From Silene conica (taxonomy: Eukaryota; Streptophyta; Magnoliopsida; Caryophyllales; Caryophyllaceae), in contig CM055317.2 in the NCBI GenBank assembly GCA_029255685.2, positions 68,251,460-68,315,459 on the forward strand: a DNA stretch of 64,000 nucleotides, read 5' to 3'. Numbering within the stretch: position 1 is the first letter of the stretch; each line of letters begins with the position of its first letter. Positions 34,264-46,420 of the stretch are shown here, piece by piece. The translations under genes were made by a program, and so were the position numbers. A model generated the notes under the pieces. That model saw only the letters and a list, made by a program, of their open reading frames with translations, had not been told where the DNA came from and searched no databases.

Positions 34264-35299
34264 TCTATATAATTACTAAATCATTTCAGAAGCCCTCGAC
34301 GCGCCACGTCATCAATGCAATTGTGATTTTTTTTTTTTAATTCTCTCAGGTGGCTCCCGCAATTTCTTTTATGAATTTCTTAGGAAATAACCGCCTGAAA
34401 GTCTAAATATATATATCTGATATCGTAGTTTATGAAATATTACGTAACTTTTTTTATATAAATTCGTAAACATGAAATTTTACGAAAAACTCGTGTAAAA
34501 TTGCGTAATTCATTTGCACAACTATTTTGATTTTACAAAAATAAACCGTAAATATTACGTAATGATTAATAGCGGGATTGAATATACATGTGGATAATTA
34601 ATAATTTGCACAACTGTTTTAACATTAAAACGGTTTATGGTATTAAAATTTTAGAATAAACCGCAATTTCATTTATGAATTTACTGAGAAAGAACCGTCT
34701 GAAATTTTAAATAAATACCTGATAACGTAGTTTAAGAAATATTACGTAACATTTTTTATATAAATTCATAAACATGAAATTTTAATTTCTGGCAAGTGTA
34801 TACCCGTTAAATATACCGGTGCATTTTTACAATCGAAAAAAAAGCGACAATACTAAATTTAAAAACAAAATTGAGTAAAGTTAAATAAATTCAATAATTA
34901 CAATACAGAATATATCGATATATTATATCGATGTTCTTAAAAGTATACCGGTTAAATATACCCGTGCATTTTTGCAATCGAAAAAAAGCGACAATACTAA
35001 ATTAAAAAACAATAAAAATAACATAATAGTAATATAACAACCAATAATAGTGTACAAATTTATATATTTTACAAAATCAAATCATAAACATAACCGTACA
35101 AAATAAACCTTGAAATAACATCTATATCGATTTAAAAATACCATTACTATTATCATGTGCATTTAAACATATTATCAATATATAATAGAAATTGAATGCA
35201 TAATATTCACGTATTATTGACACTATTCGGTAATATTAATTATCCACCATATTTTTTCTAAAAATATACCCGTGCAATTTTACACGGGTTTAACACTAG
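34264..35299 (+). mobile_element. Non-autonomous Helitron, 1,036 bp, both ends clear
   Basis: The 5' end is A|TCTATATAATTACTAAATC, soon followed by CGCGCCACGTCATC. The 3' end is the hairpin CCCGTG...CACGGG (35269-35288), then TTTAACA, then CTAG (35296-35299), then T. It sits between A (34263) and T (35300), the Helitron insertion rule, with no target duplication. Inside, a segment near 34795-34860 recurs near 34940-35000 (CCGTTAAATATACC, then GTGCATTTTT, then GCAATCG). No Rep/helicase. Confidence 0.88.
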
Positions 35300-35940
35300 T
35301 ATATATTAAATAAATTGAGTGAATAGAAACAATTATAGCTATTATGGTTTTTTATAGACATTACACAACCATAAATTTCTATATTTTAATTTTAATCTTA
35401 ATTTATTTTGTGGTATTATTAGATTAGATAATTGATTGCTGAAAAACTCAAGAGATGAATTAAATAGGAAAAAATGTTAATGCAAATTATGAGTGTTAAT
35501 TAATATAAAGAGCTTTGATCAATTTATTAACATATTATATTACAAAAATTAATTAAATAGGAATAACTTTTAATTAATTTGGAGGGGTTTAAGTATTATG
35601 AAGAATTTTAATCAATTTATTAACATGTTTAAATACAAAAATGAAATAAATAAGAAAATTTTTAATACAAAATGACGGTTGTTAAGTAATATGAAGAGTT
35701 CTTATTAATTATTAACATGTTTTATTAAAAAAAATATTTTTAACTATAATTAAAAAAATTTATTAACATATTTTAGTACAAAAATTTCAATTAAAATGCA
35801 ATATTGATTATAAATTACGAAAATTTGATTTAAATTTTAAAGGGTTACATACATTTTGGAAGACAATATATTTAATATACAAAATTAATTTTAAAGGGTT
35901 ACTACATTTTTGGAAGACAATATATTTATTTTATCAATGC

Positions 35941-36452
35941 ATCCATATCTAATTCACAGTATATCTGCTAGTGTGTGTCTCCTTTCTCTCTTCATCATTT
36001 ACATAGTCCGAATTAGGCAGAATTTAAACCTAATTTAGTAATCTTCAATTAGTCACAAGATCTCATGTTTACTAATCCTATAAATGGTGTTGTTACTACT
36101 TTTTTGAACAACAATTGGACTCGAACCGAATCGAACCGAAGTAGGCTTGATTAAGATAATAGTTGAGAGACAGATTTCCGAGATCGTTTGATGGTCGGTC
36201 TGAGGAGATTGTCAATAGCAGTTAGTGGCGCAAGGTTGGCGGCAGAAAGAGTGGTGGATGAGGGAAGACGAGTGGTGGTTGGATGGTGGTAGTTAGAGTG
36301 AAAAATGAAAATATAGATGAAAAAAGGAGAGAGAAAATGAAATAAGGTAATTAAAATGAAAGGGTATTATAGTCGTTTACGTCCATAAATGAATAAAACA
36401 CGTACGTGAATGAGCATCACCCTATAAATATTCTAAAGTCAATAAAATAGAC
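35941..36452. other. Noncoding spacer
   Basis: No gene or recognisable terminus. It contains a purine-rich GGTGG/GAGAG stretch at about 36180-36330. Confidence 0.5.
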
Positions 36453-39400
36453 ACTAGGTTTGTGACGCGTGGAATTCACGGGTTTATCTGTTTTAGTTTT
36501 ATTATTTTATCGTATTCTTAATATTTGTCCCAACAATTAGCTGATCCATTTAAAAAGATATAATCTTGAAATACATAAAAGTTAGTTAGTTAATACTTTA
36601 TTTTTTAAAAACTTTGATTTATTTTAAAAACTATATGTTATATTTTAGTTGTTATTTTGATCATTATACTAATAACATGTGACTTTTACAAAAAAACATT
36701 TTTAGTGAGTCAAGTAATTCATGACACCCATGTAAAAACCATTCAACCAATTTATAAGTAACTCAACCAATTGATCAACAACCGAGCAACATGCCCTAAA
36801 CGAATATGCATTGTAAACTGTAAAAAGATAAACTTTGTTCAGATGATATGTACGTTATTAAAAATTGCTTAAACTACATATACTGTACCGGGCCATCACA
36901 TCTAATCTTGTCATTGTTTTGGTTTTCTCTTATAAGTTAATTTTTATTGAAACACATGCGAGATTAAAATTGTTTTAACTTGTAATGAACGGGAACTTAT
37001 CAACAATGAAACATAAATAATAAATAAATCAAAATTAAATTTACATTATTGATTCTATACTTATAAATCGTTCGCGTTCAAAACGCCCAGCAAGTGGGTC
37101 CATCAACATGAATAAACTTAATTATTAATAAGTATTTAAATTTTATTTTAATTGAAAATTTAGTGTAGTTGTCATGTGCCAAAAAAAGTAAATACTCAAG
37201 GTTGCCTTTTAATTAGATTATCAATTTTAAAAATAAATTGTGTACTAAATCTTCTATGGAAAAACTTGTACCTCCATTTGTTATATAGACAAATGAAGTT
37301 AGTAAGCGAAGACGAAAGGCCAAATTAATGCATAACGTTGGATTATATCTCTTTCTCTTTTTTTTTTGGGAACCATAAATCCCCAATATAATAAGAAGAT
37401 TAAAATCTATAGAATTTTATAGTTTTTTTATCTTCCTAATATTTTTTTCTCATAAATCATTTATTTTGCAAATTGCATATAGTTGTAAAGTTTAATAAAT
37501 GTTAGTCTTAATATATAATTTATATAAATTTGTCAAAAAACAAAATTTTAAATTTTTGCATGATAAATTGAGTTAAATAGTAGTTTACTACAATCTCATT
37601 GCAATCTGATTATATTTTATAAGACATATACATTGAATAATATTATATGTACGCATAAATACTACTATATAATAATGTATATTCAGCCATTATCAACAAC
37701 AATAAGATTAATTTTGTTTAACTTGTTAATAAGATTGAGATACTCACAACTCCAATTTCATTATGTGTTATAAGACATATACATTGAATAAAATGATGAA
37801 TAAAACAACACATACCAAAATAAAGCGTACAATTGGAAGTTAATAAAATAATTTTTTTTTATGAAACTAAAAACAATTAGTCCTTCATGTTATCCATCTT
37901 GTAATTAGTTTATAATATAGTATTAAGTGGAATAAATAGACTATTTGTTTAAGCAATTCTAATATTTTCTTTCATATAGTCCTCTTTCTCAAATGAATCA
38001 TTCTTACAAAAAAAAATTCACAATGATTAATAACAAAGAAAATGGTGGAATATGATTTATATAATGTTAACCTTATCGTTATTAGTTTAAGTTTTCTTTT
38101 ATATAATAAAAGAAATAAGACATTGAATTATAAAGAGGTGAGTAATTTACCTTTGAATATCACAACTCACAAATTTTGATAGTCCTGGAGGAAAACAAAA
38201 CAACATATATGTGATTATGTGAAGTTAGATGAGTCATCCATAATTATAAATAAATAAATAAACCTTAATATACTTAGCTTACCTTAATGTTGAGACAATG
38301 ACAAAAAACATTATTAGCACGTACAATTTTCTTGGTGATGGAGGCATAAAAAAAAAGATATTGGCTTGAATTTTAGCTCACAAATGTTATCTTCCATCGA
38401 CTATTTATAACCGACTGAAGATGCAATTTACGACTTCTGGACGTTTTTTTTATTATTATTAGAAAATTTAATATATGAATAAATATGTAGCACGGTTTTA
38501 TGACTTTTGAGCATTCTTTTCATTATTAGCAAATTTAATATTGACATAAGAATAGAGTAGAAATGAATGAAATGTAAAAGGTTTGTTTTAAATTTTAATT
38601 AATTTGGTTGGGGTTAAGTACTATGAATACTTTGAATCAATTTATTATCATGCTTAATTAAGAAAATGAATTAAATATGAAGAATTTTTAATAAAAATGG
38701 TGGGTGTTAGGTAATATGAAAAGCTTTAATTAATTATTAACATGTATGTTTTATTAAACAACTTTAATTAAAATTTTAATTTGAATTATAAATTATGAAA
38801 TTTTTATTACAAAATTTCCAATTAAAATGTCAATATTAATTACTTCCTCCGTTTTTATTTGATGTACTCATTTGTTGAATATATGAGTGAAATATTTTAA
38901 TAAAATGGGTACATTATATAAAAATGGAGGAAGTATAAATTATGAAAATTTGAAGGGTTACATAAATTTGGTAAAATAATATATTTAATATACAAAACTA
39001 ATTTAAGAATAATGATAATATTAAAAGGTCAATATTTAAAATTAGACTTGTGTAAATTTTTATTTGTCGTTTAACTTTTCTAATTTTAAAATAAGAGGTC
39101 AATGCTTAATGTAGTATGTTATTATTTCTCCTTAATATTTAAAAATTATATACTATTATTTTATAAGTTGTATATATTTATGTTGCTTAAAATATTCTAA
39201 AAATAAACGTCGAAATTTAAAATTTAGTATGAACTTTGATTTTAATTTTTAATTGTTGTCTAAGTTATCTAGAATTAAAGTTTAATGTTTTTTTTAATTT
39301 TTAAATAAGAAATAAGATATTTTGGTTAGCCGTTTATTTTATTTATATATTTATTTGTAAATGAATTAAACAAATGTCATATAATAAATTGTTAATCTAT

Positions 39401-39499
39401 GTCACATTAATATACCATGTCACAATAAAATTTGCCATGTCATATTTAAATTTGCCATGTCACATTATTTTTGCTAGCCTTTTAATTAGATTTTATAGA
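36453..39499 (-). mobile_element. Non-autonomous Helitron, copy 2, 3.05 kb
   Basis: On the minus strand the 5' end is A|TCTATAAAATCTAATT (39499) and the 3' end is CTAG (36456-36453), followed by T, behind a GTGAATTCCAC-type hairpin. On the plus strand it lies between A (36452) and T (39500). It is the less interrupted version of copy 1. The 5' part carries repeated ATGTCACA/GCCATGTCA words (about 39375-39470). It holds one 91-bp MITE (38843-38933). No coding. Confidence 0.82.
38843..38933. mobile_element. 91-bp Stowaway-like MITE in Helitron copy 2
   Basis: Ends CTTCCTCCGTTTTTAT and, inverted, CTTCCTCCATTTTTAT, TA on both sides, with a second inverted pair inside (GATGTACTCAT against GGGTACAT). 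It has the same CTTCCTCC ends as the MITE at 27373. Confidence 0.85.
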
Positions 39500-39718
39500 T
39501 AGATATAAAACGAGTTTGATTCGGAATTCCAAACCGTATAATGATACCTTTATACAAACAAACGCCCCGTTAAGCCAATTTGATTAATTGCCTTGAAAAT
39601 TGAAATACCGATTTATTTTTCCTGGCCATTGTAATTGCTGGGTTTATTTGTTTTCCCATCTCTATCATCCAATCAATTGAAAACCCCAATTTGATTTCAA
39701 TCCCAGTTTTCGCCAAAC

Positions 39719-42700
39719 ATGGCTACTGCATCAAGTATGTTTTCAGTTAACGTTTTTCTCGATTAATTCTTACTTTTTGCCTGTACCGTAATTTGTTTTA
39801 GGTGCCAATTTGATCTATTTTTCGCGATTTTGTGTCGTTTTTAGTTAAAATTGCGCCAATAAACGAATTAATGGTCGTATTAGTTCGATTTTGAATTGAA
39901 TTTGATTTGATTGTATTGTGTTTTGATTTGATTGTCTATAGTTATTGAATTAAGTCATCTAATTGGGGTTATGAGCTTGTTTTCCGAAGTTAGGGTTTGA
40001 GATAGTGAACTCATGTTATAAATTTGACATGGTATACGTTGTTTTGTTGTTGTTTGATTGAATTTGCCTGCTTTACGTCGAAAGATATTAGGTTGCATAT
40101 GATTTTGTCTATCGTTATTGAATTAAGTCATCTAATTGGGGTCATGTGCTTGTTTTCCGAAGTTAGGGTTCGAGGTAGTGTTCTTATGTTATAGAATTCG
40201 ACACCCTATACGTTATTTTGTTGTTGTTAGACTAAATTTGCCTGCTTTACTTCGAAAGTTATTAACTTGCTTATGGTTTTCGTCGAGTTCTTTTACACAT
40301 TGTGTAAATTTAGATAAGGATCCCCAATCCAAGTACACTCCCTTGATAAATATCAGTGAAGAAACTGTGGTTATCTATGTGTGTAAATGCGGTATTTGTT
40401 ACTGGTGAAATGGAAACAGACCTCTGACAATCTGACTAGCCTTTGGGATGGTCTGGGTTACCTATGATTTTTGTCGGAGTTCTTATGAGGTTATTTGATA
40501 TAGGATTGATGCATTTAATCGGGGTTATGGGCACGCCTGTATTCGAAACTCTGAGAATTTATCACCATGGGGAATATTTGTTTTGAGTGTTAGTCGCCCG
40601 TTAACGTTTGTGATATTTAAGGTTGTTTGGATTGGGGTATTTGTTATGGAGTATTTTAGGGAATTTAGTGATGATGGGGATATAAGAAAAAGATGACAAG
40701 AGCATATAGGAGTGTAACAGTTCCTTTACACCCTTCATCGTCTCTTTACTTTACTTTTGCCAGCTTCACTTCTCTCTTTTTTTTTTACTTAGTCATGTTT
40801 TCTGTTACACCTTAACAAATACTCTCCATTCAAATAAGCGCTTACCCTTTCTTTGGACAGCGGAATTTGAAGGGAAATGGAAAGAGAGAGGAGGGGGTTG
40901 AGGGAGACGATTTCCGTTGTTCTGTTGGCACAATGGGTGGGGGACTGGGGTGTAGGATTTGGAGTGGAGGGATAATATGGTTTGTTCTGTTTTGCGTATA
41001 TGTAGTATATGATGTGTGTGAAAGTGAAGCTTGCTACTTACAATTTGACTTGACTTCTTGGAAACCTACTGCAGTGGCATTTAAGTCCAGAGAAGACCAT
41101 AGAAAGCAGCTGGAATTGGAGGAAGCTCGTAAAGCCGGGCTTGCGCCAGCCGAGGTTGATGAAGATGGAAAGGAAATTAATCCTCACATTCCACAGTATA
41201 TGTCTTCTGCTCCGTGGTACCTTAATTCAGATAAACCTGTAAGTTACTAACCCATTAGCAGACTTATTTTTTATGTGTGATTTGATTATGTGACATGTAA
41301 TGCTGAGAACTTACAAGTTTTTATCTTCTGTTCCATTCAGAGTTTGAAACATCAAAGGAAATGGAAATCTGATCCTAATTATACCAAGTCGTGGTATAAT
41401 AGAGGTGAAAAGGGCTTTCAGGCAACCAAGTATCGGAAGGGTGCCTGTGCCAAGTAAGTTTTGCTTATTTTCTACTCCTTCCGGCACTTGTTTAGTGTGT
41501 GTACTTCGATTTTGTTCTGTAGTCTATTAAAGCTGTTAAAATAGCTATTGTTGGTAACATGAGTGTAACTTCTGCCTATCCTCGTTTTAGGCCTCGTTTA
41601 GATACTAAAGTAGGAAGGTAAGGGAGGGAAGGGAAAGGGAGGGAAGGGAAGAGGAGGGGGAATGGGGAGTGTATGTTTGGATGGATTTCGATTTGCCTCG
41701 GATGTGGGAAAATGAATCCCTTCAAATCCCTTCCCCCTCCACTTTCACTTTGAAAAGTTGCAACTATTATAATAGTATGTCACAACTCACAATTACCTAT
41801 ACTAAAGCTACTTGCAAATGAAGCTCAACAGCTTATGCATGTGAAACTGGAATGTGGGCACCTTTATGTGTTATCCAAATAAGGGATTTAAATACCTTAC
41901 TCTCCCCCCATTCCTTTCCCTCCAAACCCCTCCATCCAAGCACACCCTTATAGTTGTAATTTTGATAAGTGAGTACTGTGGACAAAACCATTTTCCTTTA
42001 TAGGACTACCCTTAGTTAGACCTGTATGATTATTCTGCTTAAATGCTGCACCTTCCAGTAAGTTTAAAGCCCAAACTACAGTTGATGATATTGTTAAGTA
42101 CAGTCAAATCATCCTATAGGTATGTTGTGTCTGGTACTATTAGTGTACTACCACTAGTATACGAGTATTACAACTTAGTTTGTGGATCTTATTTCCTCTG
42201 TGATGATTTTAGTATTTTCTCATCCATCTAATTTCTCCAATGTATCTGCACTTTTGCAGTTGTGGTGCCATGACTCATGATGTAAAATCGTGCATGGATA
42301 GACCTCGGAAACTGGGAGCAAAATTCACAGGGAAACACATTGCTGCTGATGAAATAATAGAGGAGTTTGAACTAAATTTCGATGGAAAGCGTGATAGATG
42401 GAATGGTTTTGATCCCTCAAGTTATGCTTATGTTGTTCATCGACACGAGGCCAAGGAGGAAGCAAGGAGAAAGTATCTCAAGGAACAACAACTGAAAAAG
42501 CTGGAAGAAAAGAACAAGACAGTTGAAGAGGTTGAGGCCTTGGTTGCTATTGATGAAGAAGAAGAAGAAGATGAGGACGACTTGAAAGTTGATGAGGCAA
42601 AGGTTGATGAGAGCAAGCAGATGGATTTTGCAAAAGTTGAGAAGCGTGTGCGTACAACTGGTGGAGGAAGTACTGGAACCGTGAGGTGAGTTATCTCTCT

Positions 42701-45482
42701 TGAAAGTATCTCGGGTGGTCTTACAATGTAAGGCCATCAACTTTTTGGGCTTTATGCAAATGACCTAGCTCTGCCAGAGGCAAGTCAAGTGCTTGTCAGA
42801 ATCATTTGCCTCGCTCCCTGATTCTGTAACTTCAAAACTTCTTCACCGTACTATGCAGTGGCATGTATATTAAGGGTCGTAATTTGTATTCTTAGATAAG
42901 TAGATATGTACAGTTTTTGGAGTAATGTTGAGCGCTTCAGTTACAAACTTAAAATGTCATCGTCGTTTGATGCCTTGGTTTGTTACTCGGTAATAAGTAG
43001 ATGTGCCCAAGAAGCTGAAAGAAAAAACAATAATAGAAGTTGCTCGCTCAAACTGTTGTTGTAGCTTGCTTTGTGGTTTGTTGTAGCTATATTTTGCTGA
43101 TGGCGCATGTATAAGCAGTGAAAGAAGGATGAATAGTAGATGTGCATTGGCTAAGCTAGGAACTCATAAAGTTGTTGGTTGTGCAAAATGCAAAACAGCC
43201 GTTTCATGATATGTCAAAAGGAGAATTTTGCCTGATTTTGTAGACTTTTTGGTGTACCCTTCATAGAGTCGGTTGATTTGGTGAAGGAATAAGGAGATTT
43301 CAGTGTTTTCTAGTCTTCATTTTGTGTTCTTCATTGGCGTTGCCTTTGCTTGTGGGCTTAGTTTTGTCTTTCAAAGTATTGCTACATCTTGTTCTTAACT
43401 TGGCCTGTCTGTAAAATCTGTAGGAACTTGCGTATTCGAGAGGATACAGCAAAGTATCTTTTAAATCTTGACGTCAATTCTGCCTACTATGACCCTAAAA
43501 CACGGTCTATGCGTGAAGATCCTCTTCCAGATGCTGATCCCAATGAGAAGTTTTACGCAGTAAGTTAATACGTTAAATTTAGCTGCTTGCATGATTAAGT
43601 TGGCTTTACATCCGTCTTCTGACAACATACTTCTCTATTTAGGGTGATAATCAAAACAGGCTCAGTGGTCAAGCTTTGGAGTTCAAGCAGTTGAACTTAC
43701 ATGCTTGGGAGGCATTTGACAAGGGCCAAGATGTTCACATGCAAGCAGCTCCATCTCAGGCTGAGTTATGTTACAAGAATTTTAAGGTTGCTAAAGAGCA
43801 GTTGAAGTCTCATGTCAAGGATACTATAGAGGAGAAATATGGTAATGCTGCAACGGAGGAGGAGATTCCACGGGAGCTTCTACTAGGTCAAAGTGAGAAT
43901 CAAGTTGAATACGATCGTGCTGGACGTATAATCAAGGGCCAGGTAATTTCTGTCAACTACTCTCTGATTATTTACATTTTCCATTTTGGGTGATCTGGTC
44001 AGTAGTTCACCTTTTCATTTTGGTTGATCTGATCAGCAGTTTACGTTTCAATTCCAGACATGTTTTGTCACTTTAGTCCGAGGGAAAGTGAGACTTCGTA
44101 CCCCAATTTCATGGGCTTACCTAAAAATCCAATTCAATTCAAAGCAAACTTAAACTATTTGATTCATCTTAGCTGGAGCAGGTCAAGATATAAGACATGT
44201 TTGGTGACTTACTGTACATCTAACTTGTATGCAATTAATAGGAAATGGCACTTCCGAAGAGTAAATACGAAGAAGATGTGTACACAAATAATCACACAAG
44301 TGTTTGGGGGTCATGGTGGAAAGACTTCCAGTGGGGATACAAATGCTGCAAGCAGACAATTCGAAACAGCTATTGTACTGGAGCTGCTGGTATAGAGGCT
44401 GCTGAAGCATCAGCTGACTTAATGAAGGCGAATATTGCACGTAAAGAAGCCTCTGAAGGTGTGTTTCTTTGATCTTTTTTCAACTTGGTTTAATGACTTG
44501 GTGTTTCTGTTTCAGTGGTTGATCCACTTTGTTCACTGTTGTCTGTCGACATGATCATTGTCTGACTTTGTTGGTCAAGTGATCTCAACATTGACATTAA
44601 TTTCTGAAACAGTTGCTATTTTCCATCTTTGTTCATTGAAACTACTCGTATTATTTTCATATCAACATTTGAACAATGTTGCATTTAGTGTGTGCATTAT
44701 GAGAAAATATCAATCAAAGCTCAGATCGTTTGGCTTCTAAAGTAAGAAACGGGACAATATAATGGAACGGAGGCAGTATCCTCTCTCAGAATTGCTTACT
44801 CATACTTGGCTTCTTATTTTCATATTATTCCTGAATTTTATATTTTGTGAACGGCAACAGATAAACCAGTAGTTGCTGAGGAAAGAAGGCTTGCCACTTG
44901 GGGAACTGATGTGCCTGACGATTTGGTTCTCAACGACAAGAAACTGGCCGAAGCTCTTAAGAAGGTAACGACCTCCTGAGTATAAATTATGACACAAAAA
45001 GAGACAAGTCGTACATGTGAGACCAACCCAGTAACCATATAGTTATGCACAAATTGTCGACGGGTCAAGTAATACCCATGTGGGTAATAAGACAAAAGCA
45101 AATTGTTTAGGGAATAGAAAACTGTTTTGGCTTGTCTACTCACATGGGTACTACTTGACCCGTCGCAGGCTTGCGACCAATATATCTGTCACAAGGAAGA
45201 CTTGCCAACAATTATATTAGGAATGTAGACTATTTACTATAGTTATGCACTAGTAGTTGCTTTCACTATCCTATATATTAATGAATTTATGTCATACTTC
45301 AGTACTCATCCGTTTCTTTTTTTATCTGCTTCGTGTAGGAGGATAAAAGGAAGAGAGAAGAGACAGATGAAAGGAAGAGGAAGTTCAATGTGAAATACGA
45401 TGATGGCGTGACGCCAGAAGAGATGGAAGCATACAGAATGAAGAGGGTGCATCATGAAGATCCAATGAAGGATTTCCTGTGA
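39719..45482 (+). CDS. SLU7: Pre-mRNA-splicing factor SLU7, nine exons
   Basis: Exons: 39719-39734, 41075-41238, 41341-41453, 42260-42685, 43424-43559, 43643-43942, 44242-44458, 44861-44964, 45339-45482. All introns are GT/AG and the phases add up to 540 codons including the stop, close to the roughly 535 residues known for plant SLU7. Landmarks: [17 protein letters not shown] at the N-terminus; [15 protein letters not shown]; a CCHC zinc knuckle [14 protein letters not shown] split across exons 3 and 4; [46 protein letters not shown]; a Lys/Glu-rich C-terminus ending PMKDFL. SLU7 acts in the spliceosome in 3' splice-site choice at the second catalytic step, in the nucleus. Exon 1 is only 16 nt and is followed by a 1.34-kb intron. 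No lesions were seen. Confidence 0.95.
39934..40279 (+). repeat. 173-bp tandem duplication in SLU7 intron 1
   Basis: GTCTATAGTTATTGAATTAA at 39934 and GTCTATCGTTATTGAATTAA at 40107 begin two copies that continue in parallel (GTTTTCCGAAGTTAGGGTT, then TTTGCCTGCTTTAC). They are similar but clearly diverged. Confidence 0.85.
41589..41950. mobile_element. Foldback MITE-like repeat in SLU7 intron 3
   Basis: The left arm is purine-rich (GGGAGGGAAGGGAAAGGGAG, then GGGGGAATGGGGAG) and the right arm is its pyrimidine-rich complement (CTCCCCCCATTCCTTTCCCTC, then TCCATCCAAGCACACCC). GTTTGGATGG on the left matches the inverted right end. Exact termini and a target duplication were not fixed. Confidence 0.6.
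45058..45165. repeat. Inverted repeat in SLU7 intron 8
   Basis: Arms 45058-45082 and 45141-45165 (CGACGGGTCAAGTA...CACATG and complement) match at 24 of 25 positions around a 58-base loop. It is probably a small foldback MITE. Confidence 0.8.
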
Positions 45483-45821
45483 GGGCTCCTTTTTAAATGA
45501 ATCTGCTTACTGTTAAATAGTTAAATGGAAATTTCTTTGACGATTTTCTTCGATTTATTTTCCTTGATAATGTCCTTAAAGAGGAACTGGATGTTGAAGT
45601 CCTTCCGTTCATGTGTTTACCATACAAGAATACGATGCAAGAGCTTATGTATTAAGAAAGTTTGTATGTTTGACACGAGTGAACAAGGTTTTCCGATCTA
45701 TTATACAGTGTGTATCTCGTTCTAGAAATATCAGTCTCGCGACATCAGGCTAGCACGGAGGTTCTTGTGGACTGTTTGAGGGTTGATGATGATGACCGAC
45801 GAGGTTGGGACTTGGGGCAAA
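45483..45821 (+). other. SLU7 3' flank, probable 3' UTR, ending in the LINE target duplication
   Basis: AT-rich DNA after the stop codon with no other gene. Bases 45808-45821 (GGACTTGGGGCAAA) are the left target duplication of the LINE, and 53415-53428 the right one. No poly(A) site was fixed. Confidence 0.6.
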
Positions 45822-45871
45822 TTTTTTTTTTTTTTTTTTTTTTCTTTCTTTTTGGCAGCAGTAAAATTTGA

Positions 45872-46420
45872 TTACCTAAAAGCTAGACCGGCTACATAAT
45901 GAGCCCTTTTATTAAAACTACGAGGTATAAAACTAATACTACAACAATGTAGGTGAGACGCAGATGACCAAATATCTCCAGCCAGTCCCTGTACCTGGTG
46001 ATGCATCTTTTCCTTACCTGCAAGTTGAAGGACAACCTGAAGACAACAATTTAAAACACTAAGATGTAGAACACCCCTACCTCGAACCCAAGTCAGCACC
46101 TCGAGGATGCCCCTTGCTTCCGCTTGAATAGCAGACTCAGCATAACAGAATCTAAATTCCTCAGACAACACCCTCCCACCTGGATCATACAAGACCCATC
46201 CCACAGATGCCATCTCCCTATTCCTCCAAGCAGCATCGACCTTAATCCGATATAGATCATCATGATGTTGATATCCTATAAGGAAAAAAGGTGATGAACC
46301 TCTTATACCTTCAGACTCAACATCAACCTCAGCTGCCCTCCCAACCGAACCACCATTATCCACCAGAGACATCCCCACCGTCTTAATCGATTTCGATCGT
46401 ATAACATCAAGGGCATCTAG
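45872..46420 (-). pseudogene. LINE ORF2 part: RNase H
   Basis: An RVT_3-type RNase H: YRIKVDAAWRNREMASVGWV with the first Asp, YAESAIQAEARGILEVLTWV with the Glu, and SFNKRAHYVAGLA near the end. It is in the same frame as the zf-RVT part, from which it is cut only by a TAG at 46421-46423. The second catalytic Asp region reads LSVLNCCLQVVLQ, where an Asp would be expected (SD type), so the active site also seems lost. Confidence 0.85.

Larger units (their letters stand above)
30372..35940 (-). mobile_element. Non-autonomous Helitron, copy 1, interrupted and lacking a clear 5' end
   Basis: On the minus strand the 3' terminus is a hairpin, CCCGTAAATATCACGGG, eight bases, then CTAG (30375-30372), followed by a T. 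The body matches copy 2 (36453-39499) in several blocks: 30661-30760 with 37490-37600, 32890-33030 with 37640-37760, 33110-33280 with 37850-38010, and about 35815-35900 with 38930-39000. Extra DNA in copy 1 corresponds to two other Helitrons (30791-32748 and 34264-35299). The match ends near 35940 and no 5' TC terminus was found, so the element is probably truncated. No Rep/helicase coding. Confidence 0.7.

Noticed and set aside
36452-36456. 5' end of Helitron copy 1 placed next to the CTAG of copy 2
   Set aside because: The adjoining AATAGA is followed by C and not T, so it does not meet the A|T insertion rule. The 5' end of copy 1 was left open.
40867-41250. 127-residue frame starting in SLU7 intron 1
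   Set aside because: Only its second half (from 41075) is real exon 2. The first half is intron, as shown by the AG acceptor and by matching SLU7 with the 16-nt exon 1.
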